64,000 nt of DNA from Peribacillus sp. ACCC06369 (GTDB taxonomy: Bacteria > Bacillota > Bacilli > Bacillales > DSM-1321). The position numbers were made by a program, and so were the translations under genes. Below the pieces are notes generated by a model, which was given only the letters and a program-made list of their open reading frames with translations, searched no databases and had not been told where the DNA came from. Positions 1 to 8,509 of the stretch are shown here, in pieces. The DNA is taken from NCBI RefSeq assembly GCF_030348945.1, contig NZ_JAUCEN010000002.1, positions 3,844,001 through 3,908,000 on the forward strand. Reading direction: 5' to 3'. The first letter of the stretch is position 1. Every line of letters begins with the position of its first letter.

Positions 1-101
1 CCAAACATATCAGTTTCTGAAAAACGGACCTTAATCTCATGTTTAAAAGAAAAATCATTGATCCACTCCGTTATATTATCGATATATGATATCCTGCCCA
101 T
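1..101 (-). CDS. ysmA: Acyl-CoA thioesterase (hot-dog fold), N-terminal fragment
   Basis: The first 33 codons of a gene that runs off the left edge. The reading ends in the motif KVRFSETDMFG, the conserved N-terminal D-x-F-G of 4-hydroxybenzoyl-CoA-thioesterase-like hot-dog enzymes, which hydrolyse acyl-CoA to free acid and CoA. The ATG at 101 lies 10 nt after an AAAGGG ribosome site; an upstream in-frame GTG at 110 is too close to that site. In B. subtilis ysmA lies next to sdhB, so position supports the family call. A FadR-like operator (124-141) precedes it, which would place it with fatty-acid metabolism. Only the N-terminus can be judged. Confidence 0.7.
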   Translation of the reverse strand, partial: MGRISYIDNITEWINDFSFKHEIKVRFSETDMF

Positions 102-363
102 CTTGTGCACACCCTTTCTGAATTGAATGACTATTCACTCATTTTATAAGAAAACAACGATATTGAAAAGGATTTTCTATTGAAGGCAGGTTAATTTGCT
201 TGTTGCTCACTTTATTATTCAAATCCTTCAGCCTTTGCGTGAGGATGTTGGGTTACAAGAAACTCATTTGCCCAAACCAATCACACTTCGATCCCGGTTT
301 TTCAGGGTGCATGCAAATTATCAATCTTTTAAGGACTTGCCATTCTCTACGAATGTAAAACAA
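102..363. other. sdhB-ysmA spacer, no gene seen
   Basis: Apart from the FadR-like box and the weak promoter at its left end, nothing is recognised here. The short ORFs that cross it have no ribosome site and no familiar motif. Confidence 0.5.
124..141. promoter_or_regulatory. Candidate FadR operator upstream of ysmA
   Basis: TGAATGACTATTCACTCA matches the published B. subtilis FadR box TGAATGAMTANTCATTCA at 17 of 18 positions. It begins right after a possible -10 (TAAAAT, minus strand, 141-146; a weak -35 TTTTCA at 164-169, 17-bp spacer), so bound repressor would cover the transcription start. That fits a thioesterase gene under acyl-CoA control. Binding is inferred. Confidence 0.6.
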
Positions 364-395
364 AAAGAACCCATATCCTAAGATACGGGTTCTTT
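364..395 (-). terminator. Terminator after sdhB
   Basis: Stem AAAGAACCC (364-372) pairs with GGGTTCTTT (387-395), extended inside by TATC/GATA. On the minus strand it ends in a T run, and it starts 11 bp after the sdhB stop. It closes the sdhCAB operon. Confidence 0.8.
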
Positions 396-406
396 CATTT
401 TCATTA

Positions 407-1180
407 TTAAACTTCGTCGCTTCCGAAGAAGTTACGGAATTGTTGGATCGTAGTATCACGGTTCAATGCTGCAATCGAAGTTGTTAATGGAATGCCTTTA
501 GGGCAAGACTGCACACAGTTTTGTGAGTTACCGCAGTTTGCAAGTCCTCCATCACCCATGATTGTATTTAAACGTTCAGCTTTGTTCATTGCACCCGTTG
601 GATGTGCGTTGAATAAACGAACTTGTGATAATGGTTGTGGCCCCATGAAGTCTGAATTGCTGTTTACGTTCGGGCAAGCCTCCAAACAAACACCGCAAGT
701 CATACATTTTGATAACTCGTAAGCCCATTGACGTTTCTTTTCTGGCATACGCGGTCCTGGTCCAAGATTGTACGTTCCATCGATTGGAATCCATGCTTTT
801 ACCTTTTTCAATGAGTCGAACATACGGCTGCGATCGACTTGTAGGTCACGAACAACAGGGAATGTACGCATTGGAGCTAGACGAACCGGTTGCTCCAATT
901 GATCGATAAGAGCTGTACATGATTGTCTTGGTTTACCATTGATAACCATTGAACAAGCACCACAAACCTCTTCAAGACAGTTCATGTCCCATGCGATTGC
1001 TGTAGTGTGCTTGCCTTGTACAGTTACCGGATTACGACGAATTTCCATTAGAGCGGAAATTACGTTCATATTCGGGCGATACGCTAATTCGAATTCCTCA
1101 TCATAAGGAGCTGAATCCGGTGTATCTTGACGAGTGATTATAAAACGGACTGTTTTAGTCTCAGATTTAGTTTCAACCAT
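407..1180 (-). CDS. sdhB: Succinate dehydrogenase iron-sulfur subunit
   Basis: Third gene of sdhCAB. SdhB carries electrons from the SdhA flavin through three Fe-S clusters to the membrane anchor SdhC and menaquinone (complex II). At 257 aa it has the usual length. Visible ligands: C68, C73, C76 and C88 for the 2Fe-2S cluster (CLEEVCGAC motif); C159, C162 and C165 for 4Fe-4S (CMTCGVCLEACP); C169, C216 and C222 with C226 for the 3Fe-4S and closing 4Fe-4S ligands (CVQSCPKG). The ATG follows a GAGGGGGAG ribosome site. It starts 17 bp after sdhA, and a terminator follows directly. Confidence 0.97.
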   Translation of the reverse strand: MVETKSETKTVRFIITRQDTPDSAPYDEEFELAYRPNMNVISALMEIRRNPVTVQGKHTTAIAWDMNCLEEVCGACSMVINGKPRQSCTALIDQLEQPVRLAPMRTFPVVRDLQVDRSRMFDSLKKVKAWIPIDGTYNLGPGPRMPEKKRQWAYELSKCMTCGVCLEACPNVNSNSDFMGPQPLSQVRLFNAHPTGAMNKAERLNTIMGDGGLANCGNSQNCVQSCPKGIPLTTSIAALNRDTTIQQFRNFFGSDEV

Positions 1181-1197
1181 TTTTTTGCTCCCCCTCT

Positions 1198-2949
1198 TTA
1201 GTGTTTCGTTGTGTAATCACGTTTACGCGGTGCGATCAGTGATACATCAATATCTTCATAATGGAATTCAGGTGCTTGATCCATGCCTTTGAATGTTGCC
1301 ATAGTTGTTTTCATGAATTCCTCATCATTACGTTCTGGGAAATCAGGTTTGTAATGCGCTCCGCGGCTTTCGTCACGGTTTAACGCACCAATTGTGATTA
1401 CACGAGCCAATTGCATCATATTTTGCAGCTGTCTAGTGAATGCAGCTCCTTGGTTACTCCATTTTGCCGTGTCATTGATGTTAATTTTCTTGTAACGTTC
1501 CATCAGTTCAAGAATCTTGTTATCCGTTTCTTTCAGCTTGTCATTGTAACGAACTACAGTAACATGCTGTGTCATCCACTCACCAAGTTCTTTGTGAAGA
1601 ACGTACGCATTTTCGTTACCATCAAGGGACATGACTTCATTCCATTTTTCCTGTTCTTGTTTTTCGTACCCTTCAAACAACGAAGAAGAAATGGATTCTG
1701 AAGTTTTATCAAGGCCTTCAATATATTTAACGGCATTCGGTCCAGCGACTGAACCACCATAGATTGCAGAAAGAAGTGAGTTCGCACCAAGACGGTTACC
1801 GCCATGTTGAGAGTAATCACACTCACCAGCAGCGAATAAACCTTTGATGTTAGTCATTTGGTCATAATCCACCCAAAGTCCGCCCATGGAATAGTGAACG
1901 GCAGGGAAAATTTTCATTGGAACTTTACGTGGATCTTCACCCATGAATTTCTCGTAGATTTCAATGATTCCACCAAGTTTTATATCAAGTAATTTAGGAT
2001 CTTTATGTGATAGATCCAGGTAAACCATGTTTTCTCCATTAATGCCAAGCTTCATGTTCATGCATACGTCGAAGATTTCACGAGTCGCGATATCACGAGG
2101 TACTAGATTACCATAAGCAGGGTATTTTTCTTCAAGGAAATACCAAGGTTTTCCGTCTTTATATGTCCAGATACGTCCACCTTCACCACGAGCGGATTCA
2201 CTCATTAGACGAAGTTTGTCATCTCCAGGGATTGCAGTCGGGTGAATTTGAATGAACTCACCATTTGCATAATTTACACCTTGTTGATAAACGATGGAAG
2301 CTGCTGAGCCTGTATTGATCATTGAGTTAGTTGATTTACCGAAAATGATTCCAGGGCCACCGCTCGCCATGATGACTGCGTCGCCAGGGAATGATTTGAT
2401 TTCCATTGAAGTCAGGTTTTGAGCTACGATACCACGTGCTGTTTGTTCATCATCGATAACAGCTCCAAGGAATTCCCAGCCTTCATATTTCGTTACAAGG
2501 CCTTCAACTTCATAACGGCGAACCTGCTCGTCCAATGCGTAAAGTAATTGTTGACCAGTTGTTGCACCAGCAAATGCTGTACGGCTATGTTGAGTACCAC
2601 CGAAACGACGGAAATCAAGAAGACCTTCCGGAGTACGGTTGAACATAACACCCATACGGTCAAACATATGGATGATAGATGGTGCTGCTTCGCACATCGC
2701 TTTAACCGGCGGTTGGTTAGCCAAGAAATCTCCGCCATAAACTGTATCGTCGAAGTGGATATATGGAGAATCCCCTTCACCTTTTGTATTTACTGCCCCA
2801 TTGATTCCGCCTTGGGCACAAACTGAGTGAGAGCGTTTAACAGGCACTAAAGAAAATAAATCAACCTGTTGTCCCAGCTCTGCTGCTTTGATCGTAGCCA
2901 TTAATCCAGCTAGACCTCCACCAACGATAACTATTTTACCTTTACCCAA
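1198..2949 (-). CDS. sdhA: Succinate dehydrogenase flavoprotein subunit
   Basis: Oxidises succinate to fumarate on a covalently bound FAD. The N-terminus has the dinucleotide fold GGGLAGL; the His of RSHSVCAQGG (residue 41 from this start) is the covalent flavin site, and HPTAIPG and SESARGEGG carry active-site residues. I chose TTG at 2949: it sits 8 nt after AAGGGAG and gives the N-terminal length usual for Bacillus SdhA. An in-frame TTG at 2979 with a weaker AGGA site would add ten residues. 583 aa from the chosen start. Co-transcribed between sdhC and sdhB. Confidence 0.96.
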   Translation of the reverse strand: MGKGKIVIVGGGLAGLMATIKAAELGQQVDLFSLVPVKRSHSVCAQGGINGAVNTKGEGDSPYIHFDDTVYGGDFLANQPPVKAMCEAAPSIIHMFDRMGVMFNRTPEGLLDFRRFGGTQHSRTAFAGATTGQQLLYALDEQVRRYEVEGLVTKYEGWEFLGAVIDDEQTARGIVAQNLTSMEIKSFPGDAVIMASGGPGIIFGKSTNSMINTGSAASIVYQQGVNYANGEFIQIHPTAIPGDDKLRLMSESARGEGGRIWTYKDGKPWYFLEEKYPAYGNLVPRDIATREIFDVCMNMKLGINGENMVYLDLSHKDPKLLDIKLGGIIEIYEKFMGEDPRKVPMKIFPAVHYSMGGLWVDYDQMTNIKGLFAAGECDYSQHGGNRLGANSLLSAIYGGSVAGPNAVKYIEGLDKTSESISSSLFEGYEKQEQEKWNEVMSLDGNENAYVLHKELGEWMTQHVTVVRYNDKLKETDNKILELMERYKKININDTAKWSNQGAAFTRQLQNMMQLARVITIGALNRDESRGAHYKPDFPERNDEEFMKTTMATFKGMDQAPEFHYEDIDVSLIAPRKRDYTTKH

Positions 2950-3019
2950 TTCTGTCACTCCCTTATTTCCATTAGCCAAGCTATGTTTTTCCTAATACTT
3001 ATAAATGAACTCTATCTTC

Positions 3020-3628
3020 TTATACGAAAGCGAAAATTGCGCTAATTCCGATATAAGAAAGAAGAACGAAAACGATCAATGTAAAGTAAGTCATGATTTT
3101 TTGCGATTTAGGTGAAACTGTAAGACCCCAGCTCACTGCAAATGACCATAATCCATTAGCAAAGTGGAAAATTGCCGAGATAATTCCAACAATATAGAAC
3201 ACAATCATAAATGGACTAGAGAAAATTTCAGCCATCATGTCAAAGTTAACTTCAGCACCCATGGCTGCTTGAATTCTAGTTGCCCATATATGCCAAACAA
3301 GGAAAATCAACGTTATGATTCCAGTTAGACGTTGCAGCATGAACATCCAGTTACGGAAGAAACTAAATCTGCCTAAATTGTTTTTTGCTGTAAAGGCAAT
3401 ATAAATTCCGTACACAGCATGGAAAATGAGCGGTAGATAGATAACGACCCATTCTACCAAAATCTTCACGGGCGTATACTCAATTAAATGAACTGCCCCA
3501 TTAAAAGTTTCTTCTCCTTTTGTTGCCATAAAGTTTACCGATAAATGAAAAATTAGGAATAGACCAATTGGAATTACTCCTAGAAGTGAATGAAGCCTGC
3601 GATTCCCAAACTCACGATTTTTTGCCAC
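3020..3628 (-). CDS. sdhC: Succinate dehydrogenase cytochrome b558 membrane subunit
   Basis: Di-haem membrane anchor of complex II that passes electrons to menaquinone. The 202-aa protein has five hydrophobic helices. Histidines at the helix ends, including H28 (LIFHLSV), those in FHAVYG and WHIWATR, and one in IFHFANG, match the axial haem ligands of the Bacillus family. The start is GTG at 3628 (MAKNREF...), 6 nt after a G-rich ribosome site; a longer in-frame reading to 3664 has no good site. First gene of sdhCAB, with a leader of about 125 nt. Confidence 0.94.
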   Translation of the reverse strand: MAKNREFGNRRLHSLLGVIPIGLFLIFHLSVNFMATKGEETFNGAVHLIEYTPVKILVEWVVIYLPLIFHAVYGIYIAFTAKNNLGRFSFFRNWMFMLQRLTGIITLIFLVWHIWATRIQAAMGAEVNFDMMAEIFSSPFMIVFYIVGIISAIFHFANGLWSFAVSWGLTVSPKSQKIMTYFTLIVFVLLSYIGISAIFAFV

Positions 3629-3705
3629 TAAGTGCCCCCCCTTAATTTGTGAAAAATCATGCAAAGATAAACTGGTGGCTACCTTTTATCTCCGCGTGAA
3701 AATAC

Positions 3706-3735
3706 AGTATAGAGTCAAAAAAACTCCTCTATACT
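3706..3735 (-). promoter_or_regulatory. Hairpin in the sdhCAB leader
   Basis: AGTATAGAG (3706-3714) is the exact reverse complement of CTCTATACT (3727-3735), with a 12-nt loop that is U-rich in the RNA. There is no T run after the stem in the sdh direction, so it is not an ordinary terminator. It lies between the predicted sdh promoter and the sdhC start. Confidence 0.55.
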
Positions 3736-3760
3736 TCCTTTACAATTATGTGACATGTCC

Positions 3761-3789
3761 ATTTTACTCCTGACTTCTATGTGCGTCAA
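3761..3789 (-). promoter_or_regulatory. sdhCAB promoter (sigma-A)
   Basis: -35 TTGACG (3784-3789), 17-bp spacer, -10 TAAAAT (3761-3766). The only good sigma-A match in the 384-bp gap between sdhC and yslB. Confidence 0.65.
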
Positions 3790-3802
3790 GAAAACGGATA
3801 CA
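3789..3802 (-). promoter_or_regulatory. Possible CcpA (cre) site at the sdh promoter
   Basis: Minus-strand TGTATCCGTTTTCT resembles the cre consensus TGWAARCGYTWNCW with two mismatches and abuts the sdh -35 box. Glucose repression of sdh would fit, but the match is imperfect. Confidence 0.35.
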
Positions 3803-4012
3803 AGAAATCTCTTTTTCAGAATAGATTTTATTGGATTAAATTGGCTATTTTTTGTTTGTCAAGATGATATTTTGAAGAAATTTCAAATTTAACTATTAAT
3901 ATCTCGGTATAATTTCTCATTTTTTTCCAATTGTTATTTAAATAAATAAAAAACAGTATAATTTGCAAAAGAAATACGTTTATAATAGATTTACAGAAAG
4001 AGGCGATAAACT

Positions 4013-4483
4013 ATGAAAAAAAATATTGCTGCTGCGATAGAAGAAGAGATTCAAGCTGAAGAAATTCAAACTGAAGAATTCCAAGTTCCAGCTTTCGGAT
4101 ACGAATTAATCAGAGAAGTTCTATTGAACGATATTCTCGGAAAAGACTCTAATCAAATCCTTTATTGGGCAGGTAAACAGTTAGCAAGAAAATTCCCATT
4201 GAATGGCGATCAGGAAGTGATTGAATTTTTCCAGAGCGCTGGATGGGGCAATTTGGAAATCATGAAGTATTCAAAAACCGAGATGGAATTATCCCTGACG
4301 GGTGAAATAATCAGCCGCCGCCTGGATTTACACCCTGATTGTCACTTCCAACTTGAAGCCGGTTTCCTTGCCGAGCAGTTTACACTGCAAAAAAAATTCC
4401 TCAGCGAATCAACGGAAGAAATCAAACGCCGCGCAAAAAAAGTGATATTCACCATCCAATGGGATCCCAGAGATCCAATCTAA
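4013..4483 (+). CDS. yslB: YslB family protein (DUF2507)
   Basis: 156-aa protein of the YslB/DUF2507 family, recognised from PAFGYELIREVLL, ILYWAGKQLAR and the C-terminal region that resembles 4-vinyl-reductase-like (V4R) small-molecule domains. In B. subtilis it lies between lysC and sdhC, as here. Its biochemical role is not established. The first 25 residues are a Glu-rich stretch (EEEIQAEEIQTEEF) longer than in B. subtilis. An AGAGGCG site precedes the ATG. It is divergent from sdhC and convergent with lysC. Confidence 0.8.
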   Translation: MKKNIAAAIEEEIQAEEIQTEEFQVPAFGYELIREVLLNDILGKDSNQILYWAGKQLARKFPLNGDQEVIEFFQSAGWGNLEIMKYSKTEMELSLTGEIISRRLDLHPDCHFQLEAGFLAEQFTLQKKFLSESTEEIKRRAKKVIFTIQWDPRDPI

Positions 4484-4492
4484 TAAGCCCTT

Positions 4493-4531
4493 AAAACAGA
4501 CTTACCCTTTTTACCGGAAGTCTGTTTTTTT
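4493..4531. terminator. Terminator between convergent yslB and lysC
   Basis: AAAACAGACTT (4493-4503) pairs with AAGTCTGTTTT (4518-4528) and is followed by T's on the plus strand. It serves yslB and possibly also lysC. Confidence 0.75.
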
Positions 4532-4547
4532 ATTGGACTCCTTACAC

Positions 4548-5045
4548 TCAAGCTAGCACATTTGCATGCTGCCCAAGTTTAAATGCTTCATGAAGAGATT
4601 CGACAGCCTTCACCATTTCCTTTTCATTGACGACAGTCGAGACTTTAATTTCCGATGTGCTGACCATTTTCACTTGGATGCCTGTATTGGCCATCACTTC
4701 AAACATCTCGGCAGCCACTCCTGGATTGGATACCATACCAGATCCGACGATGGACACTTTGGCCAACCCACCCTCCGTTTCGATTCGGTCGAATGCCAAT
4801 CGTTCTTTATTGTTTTCCAGCACGACCAATGCCGCTTCCGTATCTTCACTTTTTGTGGAAAATGATAGATTGGTCGTATCCTCGGCAGTCATGCTTTGAA
4901 TGATGATGTCCACATTAATCCGGTTTTTCGCAAGTGTCGTGAAAATTGTGGATAATGCACCAAGTGATTGTGGCAAACCATAAATTGTGACCCTAGTAAT
5001 ACTGTCTTCAAAAGCAATGCCGCGTACAATTAAGTTTTCTTCCAT
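4548..5045 (-). CDS. lysC: Aspartate kinase II, beta subunit from an internal start
   Basis: An ATG at 5045 (codon 246 of lysC; MEENLIVRGIAFED) lies 5 nt after a very strong ribosome site, AGAGGAGGAAG (5051-5061), inside the gene. It would give a 165-aa protein holding only the two ACT regulatory domains. B. subtilis lysC is known to make alpha and beta subunits this way, from an internal start at the same codon number. The site is seen directly; translation is inferred from that precedent. Confidence 0.85.
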   Translation of the reverse strand: MEENLIVRGIAFEDSITRVTIYGLPQSLGALSTIFTTLAKNRINVDIIIQSMTAEDTTNLSFSTKSEDTEAALVVLENNKERLAFDRIETEGGLAKVSIVGSGMVSNPGVAAEMFEVMANTGIQVKMVSTSEIKVSTVVNEKEMVKAVESLHEAFKLGQHANVLA

Positions 5046-5780
5046 AGTTGCTTCCTCCTCTATGATCGTTCCTGATTCTCTCTCCATGCTCGAACGGACT
5101 TCAAGCGGGATTTGATAATTCTTTGCATATTCGACAGCCCTTGGATGTAGGACGCCCGCCCCCAGGTTTGCAAGTTCCAGCATCTCATCGTAAGAAATGG
5201 ATTGAAGTTTTCGCGCACCTTTTATGTAGCGTGGATCCGTAGTGAAAACACCAGTTACATCCGTATAAATATCGCATCTATCCGCATTCAGCGCTGCAGC
5301 GATGGCAACCGCCGTCGTATCGGAACCACCCCGCCCTAAGGTAGTGATTTCCCCATTTGCATCGCTCCCCTGGAAACCGGCTACGACCACAATTTTCTTT
5401 TCCTGGAGCTGGGCTTGAATCCTTGTAGCATCGATGTTTAAAATCCTGGCATTCCCATGAACGGATTCCGTTTGCATGCCTGCCTGCCAGCCTGTGTACG
5501 AAATGGCTTCATGTCCTTTTTCAATCAATGCCATCGTTAACAGGGATATCGTGATCTGTTCCCCCGTCGTCAATAGCATATCCATTTCCCTCTTGCTCGG
5601 GGTTCCGGAAATATCTTGGGCCATGGAAACCAATTGATCTGTGGTTTTCCCCATAGCTGAAACAACGACTACCACACCATTTCCATTCTCCACTTCCTCG
5701 ATTACCCGATTGGCAACATTTTTGATTTTTTCTACGCTTCCGACGGATGTTCCGCCGAATTTTTGAACGATTAATGCCAT
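4548..5780 (-). CDS. lysC: Aspartate kinase II, alpha subunit (lysine-sensitive)
   Basis: Phosphorylates aspartate, the first step to lysine, threonine, methionine and diaminopimelate for the cell wall. The kinase domain opens with KFGGTSVG (residues 7-14) and contains LGRGGSDTTAVA; two ACT domains follow from about residue 265. At 410 aa it matches the B. subtilis LysC length. An internal, independently translated beta subunit is encoded in frame (separate entry). The gene is preceded by a lysine riboswitch, so expression should fall when lysine is plentiful. It is transcribed alone, convergent with yslB. Confidence 0.96.
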   Translation of the reverse strand: MALIVQKFGGTSVGSVEKIKNVANRVIEEVENGNGVVVVVSAMGKTTDQLVSMAQDISGTPSKREMDMLLTTGEQITISLLTMALIEKGHEAISYTGWQAGMQTESVHGNARILNIDATRIQAQLQEKKIVVVAGFQGSDANGEITTLGRGGSDTTAVAIAAALNADRCDIYTDVTGVFTTDPRYIKGARKLQSISYDEMLELANLGAGVLHPRAVEYAKNYQIPLEVRSSMERESGTIIEEEATMEENLIVRGIAFEDSITRVTIYGLPQSLGALSTIFTTLAKNRINVDIIIQSMTAEDTTNLSFSTKSEDTEAALVVLENNKERLAFDRIETEGGLAKVSIVGSGMVSNPGVAAEMFEVMANTGIQVKMVSTSEIKVSTVVNEKEMVKAVESLHEAFKLGQHANVLA

Positions 5781-5812
5781 CCTAATGCACCCTCTCTACC
5801 TTTTTAGGCAAT

Positions 5813-6050
5813 AAAAAAAGCAATGAGAAATATCTCATTGCTGTGATCACATATCTAATACTGTAAACACAGTGAGATAGCTCTCCAGGGTATTACCCCT
5901 GACAATCCGCCATTTATTAAATGTCAGACCAGAAAAACAAGGTATGAGTCTTGTCTTCCTTCGGCGTCATCCCCTTTCAAAACCTTTCATGGAAGCTCAT
6001 ACTTCTCCAGGTTTTTACTCTTGAATTCCGCACCTCTATCAGCACTTTTA
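5813..6050 (-). promoter_or_regulatory. Lysine riboswitch (L box) with terminator
   Basis: The lysC leader contains the L-box landmarks on the minus strand: AGAGGTGCGG (near 6029-6038), AAGGGGATGACGCCGAAGG, and TGGAGAGCTATC before the expression platform. The platform ends in the terminator AGCAATGAGA...TCTCATTGCT (5819-5842) with a T run to 5813. TATCTCA at the aptamer 3' end can pair with TGAGATA of the terminator stem, giving the antiterminator. Lysine binding should stop transcription of lysC. Confidence 0.92.
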
Positions 6051-6076
6051 AGTTGTCTAGTTAAAAATTCCTTTTA

Positions 6077-6105
6077 ATCATAGCATAGGGAATAGTCGGT
6101 AGCAA
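6077..6105 (-). promoter_or_regulatory. lysC promoter (sigma-A)
   Basis: -35 TTGCTA (6100-6105), 17-bp spacer, -10 TATGAT (6077-6082). Transcription would start just before the riboswitch. The promoter sits against the uvrC stop codon. Confidence 0.65.
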
Positions 6106-6108
6106 GGA

Positions 6109-7881
6109 TTATTCTTGTAATTTTCTTACGATTCCCTCGGCTACCCCTTTTGGCATGCCCGCTTCCATAATTTCCTCGGCCGTTGCCTCTTTGATTTTCT
6201 TCAATGACCCAAAATGCCTCAACAATTGCTTCCTTCGCTTTTCCCCGACACCTGGAATATCATCTAGCTGGGAGTGAACCGCATTTTTCCCGCGTAGCTG
6301 GCGATGAAACGTAATCGCGAACCGATGCACCTCATCCTGAATTCTTTGCAATAAGTAAAATTCCTGGCTACGTGAATCAAGTGGTACGAGTTCGAGCGGA
6401 TTTCCAATCATCAACTGCGAGGTCCTATGCTTTTCATCCTTAATGAGACCTGATAGTGGAATATCAAGGCCCAATTCATTCTCCAATATATCCCGAACGG
6501 CTTCCACATGGCCCTTTCCACCATCGATGATGATTAAGTCCGGAAGCGGCAGCCCTTCTTTCAATACTCGTGAATACCTTCTTCTGACCACTTCACGCAT
6601 CGATTCATAATCATCAGGTCCCTGGACCGTCTTGATCTTATATTTACGGTACTCCCTTTTTTCCGGTTTCCCATCAATGAACACGACTAAAGCGGAAACA
6701 GGGTCACTTCCCTGAATATTGGAGTTATCGAAAGCTTCAATTCGGTGCGGGGTGTAGATGCCTAATTGGGTCCCGAGGTTTTCTACCGCATTGATGGTTC
6801 TTTCTTCATCCCGTTCAATCAAGGAGAATTTTTCCTGAAGGGCGATGGAGGCATTTTTATTCGCCAATTTAAGCATGTCTTTTTTCGATCCCCGTTTCGG
6901 GTGAATCGTTTTGACACCAAGGAGCCCTTCGGCCATTTCAGCATCCACTGACTCAGGCAGCAAGATTTCCTTTGGTTTAAAGTGGTTGGTAATCTCGTAA
7001 AACTGACCGAGGAATGTAAGAAGTTCCTGTTCCGGTTCATCATAGACAGGAAAAAGTGAAACATCTCTTTCTATCAATTTACCCTGTCGGACAAAAAATA
7101 CCTGAACACACATCCAGCCTTTATCATAGGCAAACCCAAATACATCCCTGTCGATGAAATCGGTCGTCATCATTTTCTGCTTCTCCATCGTAATATCGAT
7201 GTGGGCAATTTTGTCACGGAACTCTTTGGCCCTCTCGAAATCGAGATTTTCTGATGCCTCCAGCATTTTTTCAGTCAGTTCTTTTTTTATCTCAGTATGT
7301 CCACCGTTCAAGAAGCGGTTGATATCATCCACCATTTTCTTATATTCCTGTTCCTCAACATCATAAACACATGGGGCCAGGCACTGGCCAAGGTGATAAT
7401 AAAGACAAACGCGATCAGGTAAGGTATTGCATTTTCTAAGGGGATAGATGCGATCGAGCAACTTTTTCGTTTCGTTAGCTGCAAAAGCATTTGGATATGG
7501 TCCGAAGTATTTCCCTTTATCTTTTTTTACTTTTCGCGTAATGATTAGACGTGGATGACGTTCCGCCGTCAGCTTGATGAAAGGGTACGTCTTATCATCC
7601 TTAAGCATGACATTATATTTTGGATCATGTTTTTTGATTAAGTTCAGCTCTAAAATAAGGGCCTCGATATTGGAAGAGGTGACGATGTATTCAAAATCCT
7701 CAATCTCATTCACAAGCCGAAATGTTTTTCCATCATGAGAACCCGTGAAATAAGAACGGACACGATTTTTCAACACTTTCGCTTTGCCTACATATATGAT
7801 CGTTCCCTGACGATCTTTCATTAAATAACAACCAGGTTGATCGGGAAGAAGGGCAAGTTTATTCTTTATTTGTTGGTTCAT
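6109..7881 (-). CDS. uvrC: Excinuclease ABC subunit C
   Basis: Makes both incisions in nucleotide excision repair when recruited by UvrB. Order of domains: GIY-YIG nuclease at the N-terminus ([17 protein letters not shown]), UVR motif that contacts UvrB ([15 protein letters not shown], about residue 205), RNase-H-like endonuclease in the middle, and a C-terminal helix-hairpin-helix ([20 protein letters not shown]). The ATG at 7881 follows AGGAGG by 8 nt; the reading can extend to 7926 but without a ribosome site. 590 aa, normal for the family. It lies after trxA, as in B. subtilis, with a terminator between them. Confidence 0.96.
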   Translation of the reverse strand: MNQQIKNKLALLPDQPGCYLMKDRQGTIIYVGKAKVLKNRVRSYFTGSHDGKTFRLVNEIEDFEYIVTSSNIEALILELNLIKKHDPKYNVMLKDDKTYPFIKLTAERHPRLIITRKVKKDKGKYFGPYPNAFAANETKKLLDRIYPLRKCNTLPDRVCLYYHLGQCLAPCVYDVEEQEYKKMVDDINRFLNGGHTEIKKELTEKMLEASENLDFERAKEFRDKIAHIDITMEKQKMMTTDFIDRDVFGFAYDKGWMCVQVFFVRQGKLIERDVSLFPVYDEPEQELLTFLGQFYEITNHFKPKEILLPESVDAEMAEGLLGVKTIHPKRGSKKDMLKLANKNASIALQEKFSLIERDEERTINAVENLGTQLGIYTPHRIEAFDNSNIQGSDPVSALVVFIDGKPEKREYRKYKIKTVQGPDDYESMREVVRRRYSRVLKEGLPLPDLIIIDGGKGHVEAVRDILENELGLDIPLSGLIKDEKHRTSQLMIGNPLELVPLDSRSQEFYLLQRIQDEVHRFAITFHRQLRGKNAVHSQLDDIPGVGEKRRKQLLRHFGSLKKIKEATAEEIMEAGMPKGVAEGIVRKLQE

Positions 7882-7933
7882 GCATTCAGCCTCCTGTTCT
7901 CCCATTTTACAATTATTATATATCAAGATAGTG

Positions 7934-7970
7934 AAAAAAGCTTCAAGTCCGCAGACTTGAAGCTTTTTTT
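7934..7970 (-). terminator. Terminator after trxA
   Basis: A near-perfect stem (AAAAGCTTCAAGTC with GACTTGAAGCTTTT, 4-nt loop) with T runs on both strands, between trxA and uvrC. Confidence 0.85.
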
Positions 7971-7983
7971 AGCTAACTTACTA

Positions 7984-8298
7984 TTACGCGTGTTTTGAAA
8001 TAAGTTCAGCAAGTGCTTCTTTAGGTTGGAAACCAACAACTTTATCCACCACTTCACCGTCTTTAAGGACGATTAATGTCGGGATGCTCATCACACCGAA
8101 TTTCCCAGCTGTTTCTTGGTTTTCATCTACATCCACTTTTACGATTTTCGCTGTATCGCCAATTTCAGTATCAAGCTCTTGAAGAACAGGAGCGATCATT
8201 TTACAAGGTCCGCACCATGGTGCCCAAAAATCTACAAGAACTACACCTTCGCTAGTATCTGTTGTGAAAGTTTGGTCAGTTGCATTTACAATAGCCAT
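7984..8298 (-). CDS. trxA: Thioredoxin
   Basis: 104-aa thioredoxin, the general cytoplasmic disulfide reductase that is recycled by thioredoxin reductase and feeds ribonucleotide reductase and others. The active site W28-C-G-P-C32 ([10 protein letters not shown]) and the cis-Pro of MSIPTLIV are intact. The start at 8298 (MAIVNATDQ) follows GAGGAGG by 8 nt; a longer reading to 8325 lacks a site. A TATACT -10-like sequence lies about 40 bp upstream, but no clear -35 was found. It stands between the etf genes and uvrC, separated on each side by a terminator. Confidence 0.97.
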   Translation of the reverse strand: MAIVNATDQTFTTDTSEGVVLVDFWAPWCGPCKMIAPVLQELDTEIGDTAKIVKVDVDENQETAGKFGVMSIPTLIVLKDGEVVDKVVGFQPKEALAELISKHA

Positions 8299-8449
8299 AT
8301 ATATTTCCTCCTCAAAATTACTCAAATAACTAAAGACAGTATACCATTGTTGCTAGAAACGATGCTAATATTTTGCTTCAGTGGTAGGATGTCCAAAAAA
8401 AGAGTAAATATGCAGGCTCAAACCTTGCCTAAAAGCCAAGAAAAATGAA

Positions 8450-8490
8450 GGGGCAAGACATGTATCGGCTTATGCCAAATGTCTTGCCCC
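8450..8490 (-). terminator. Terminator after etfA
   Basis: GGGGCAAGACAT (8450-8461) pairs perfectly with ATGTCTTGCCCC (8479-8490); a T-rich tract follows on the minus strand. It closes the fadR-fadB-etfB-etfA unit. Confidence 0.85.
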
Positions 8491-8509
8491 TCATCAGAAT
8501 TTATTTCTT

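Noticed and set aside
1411-2826. Several long antisense ORFs inside sdhA and other genes
   Set aside because: They lack ribosome sites and familiar motifs, and mirror the codon pattern of real genes on the other strand.
3931-3986. yslB promoter from two TATAAT boxes
   Set aside because: Neither TATAAT (3957-3962 or 3981-3986) has a -35 at 16-18 bp; the nearest TTGTTA is 20 bp away.
8299-8449. Sigma-B promoter for trxA
   Set aside because: A GTTT and a GGTAT occur but with the wrong spacing; the region was left without a promoter call.
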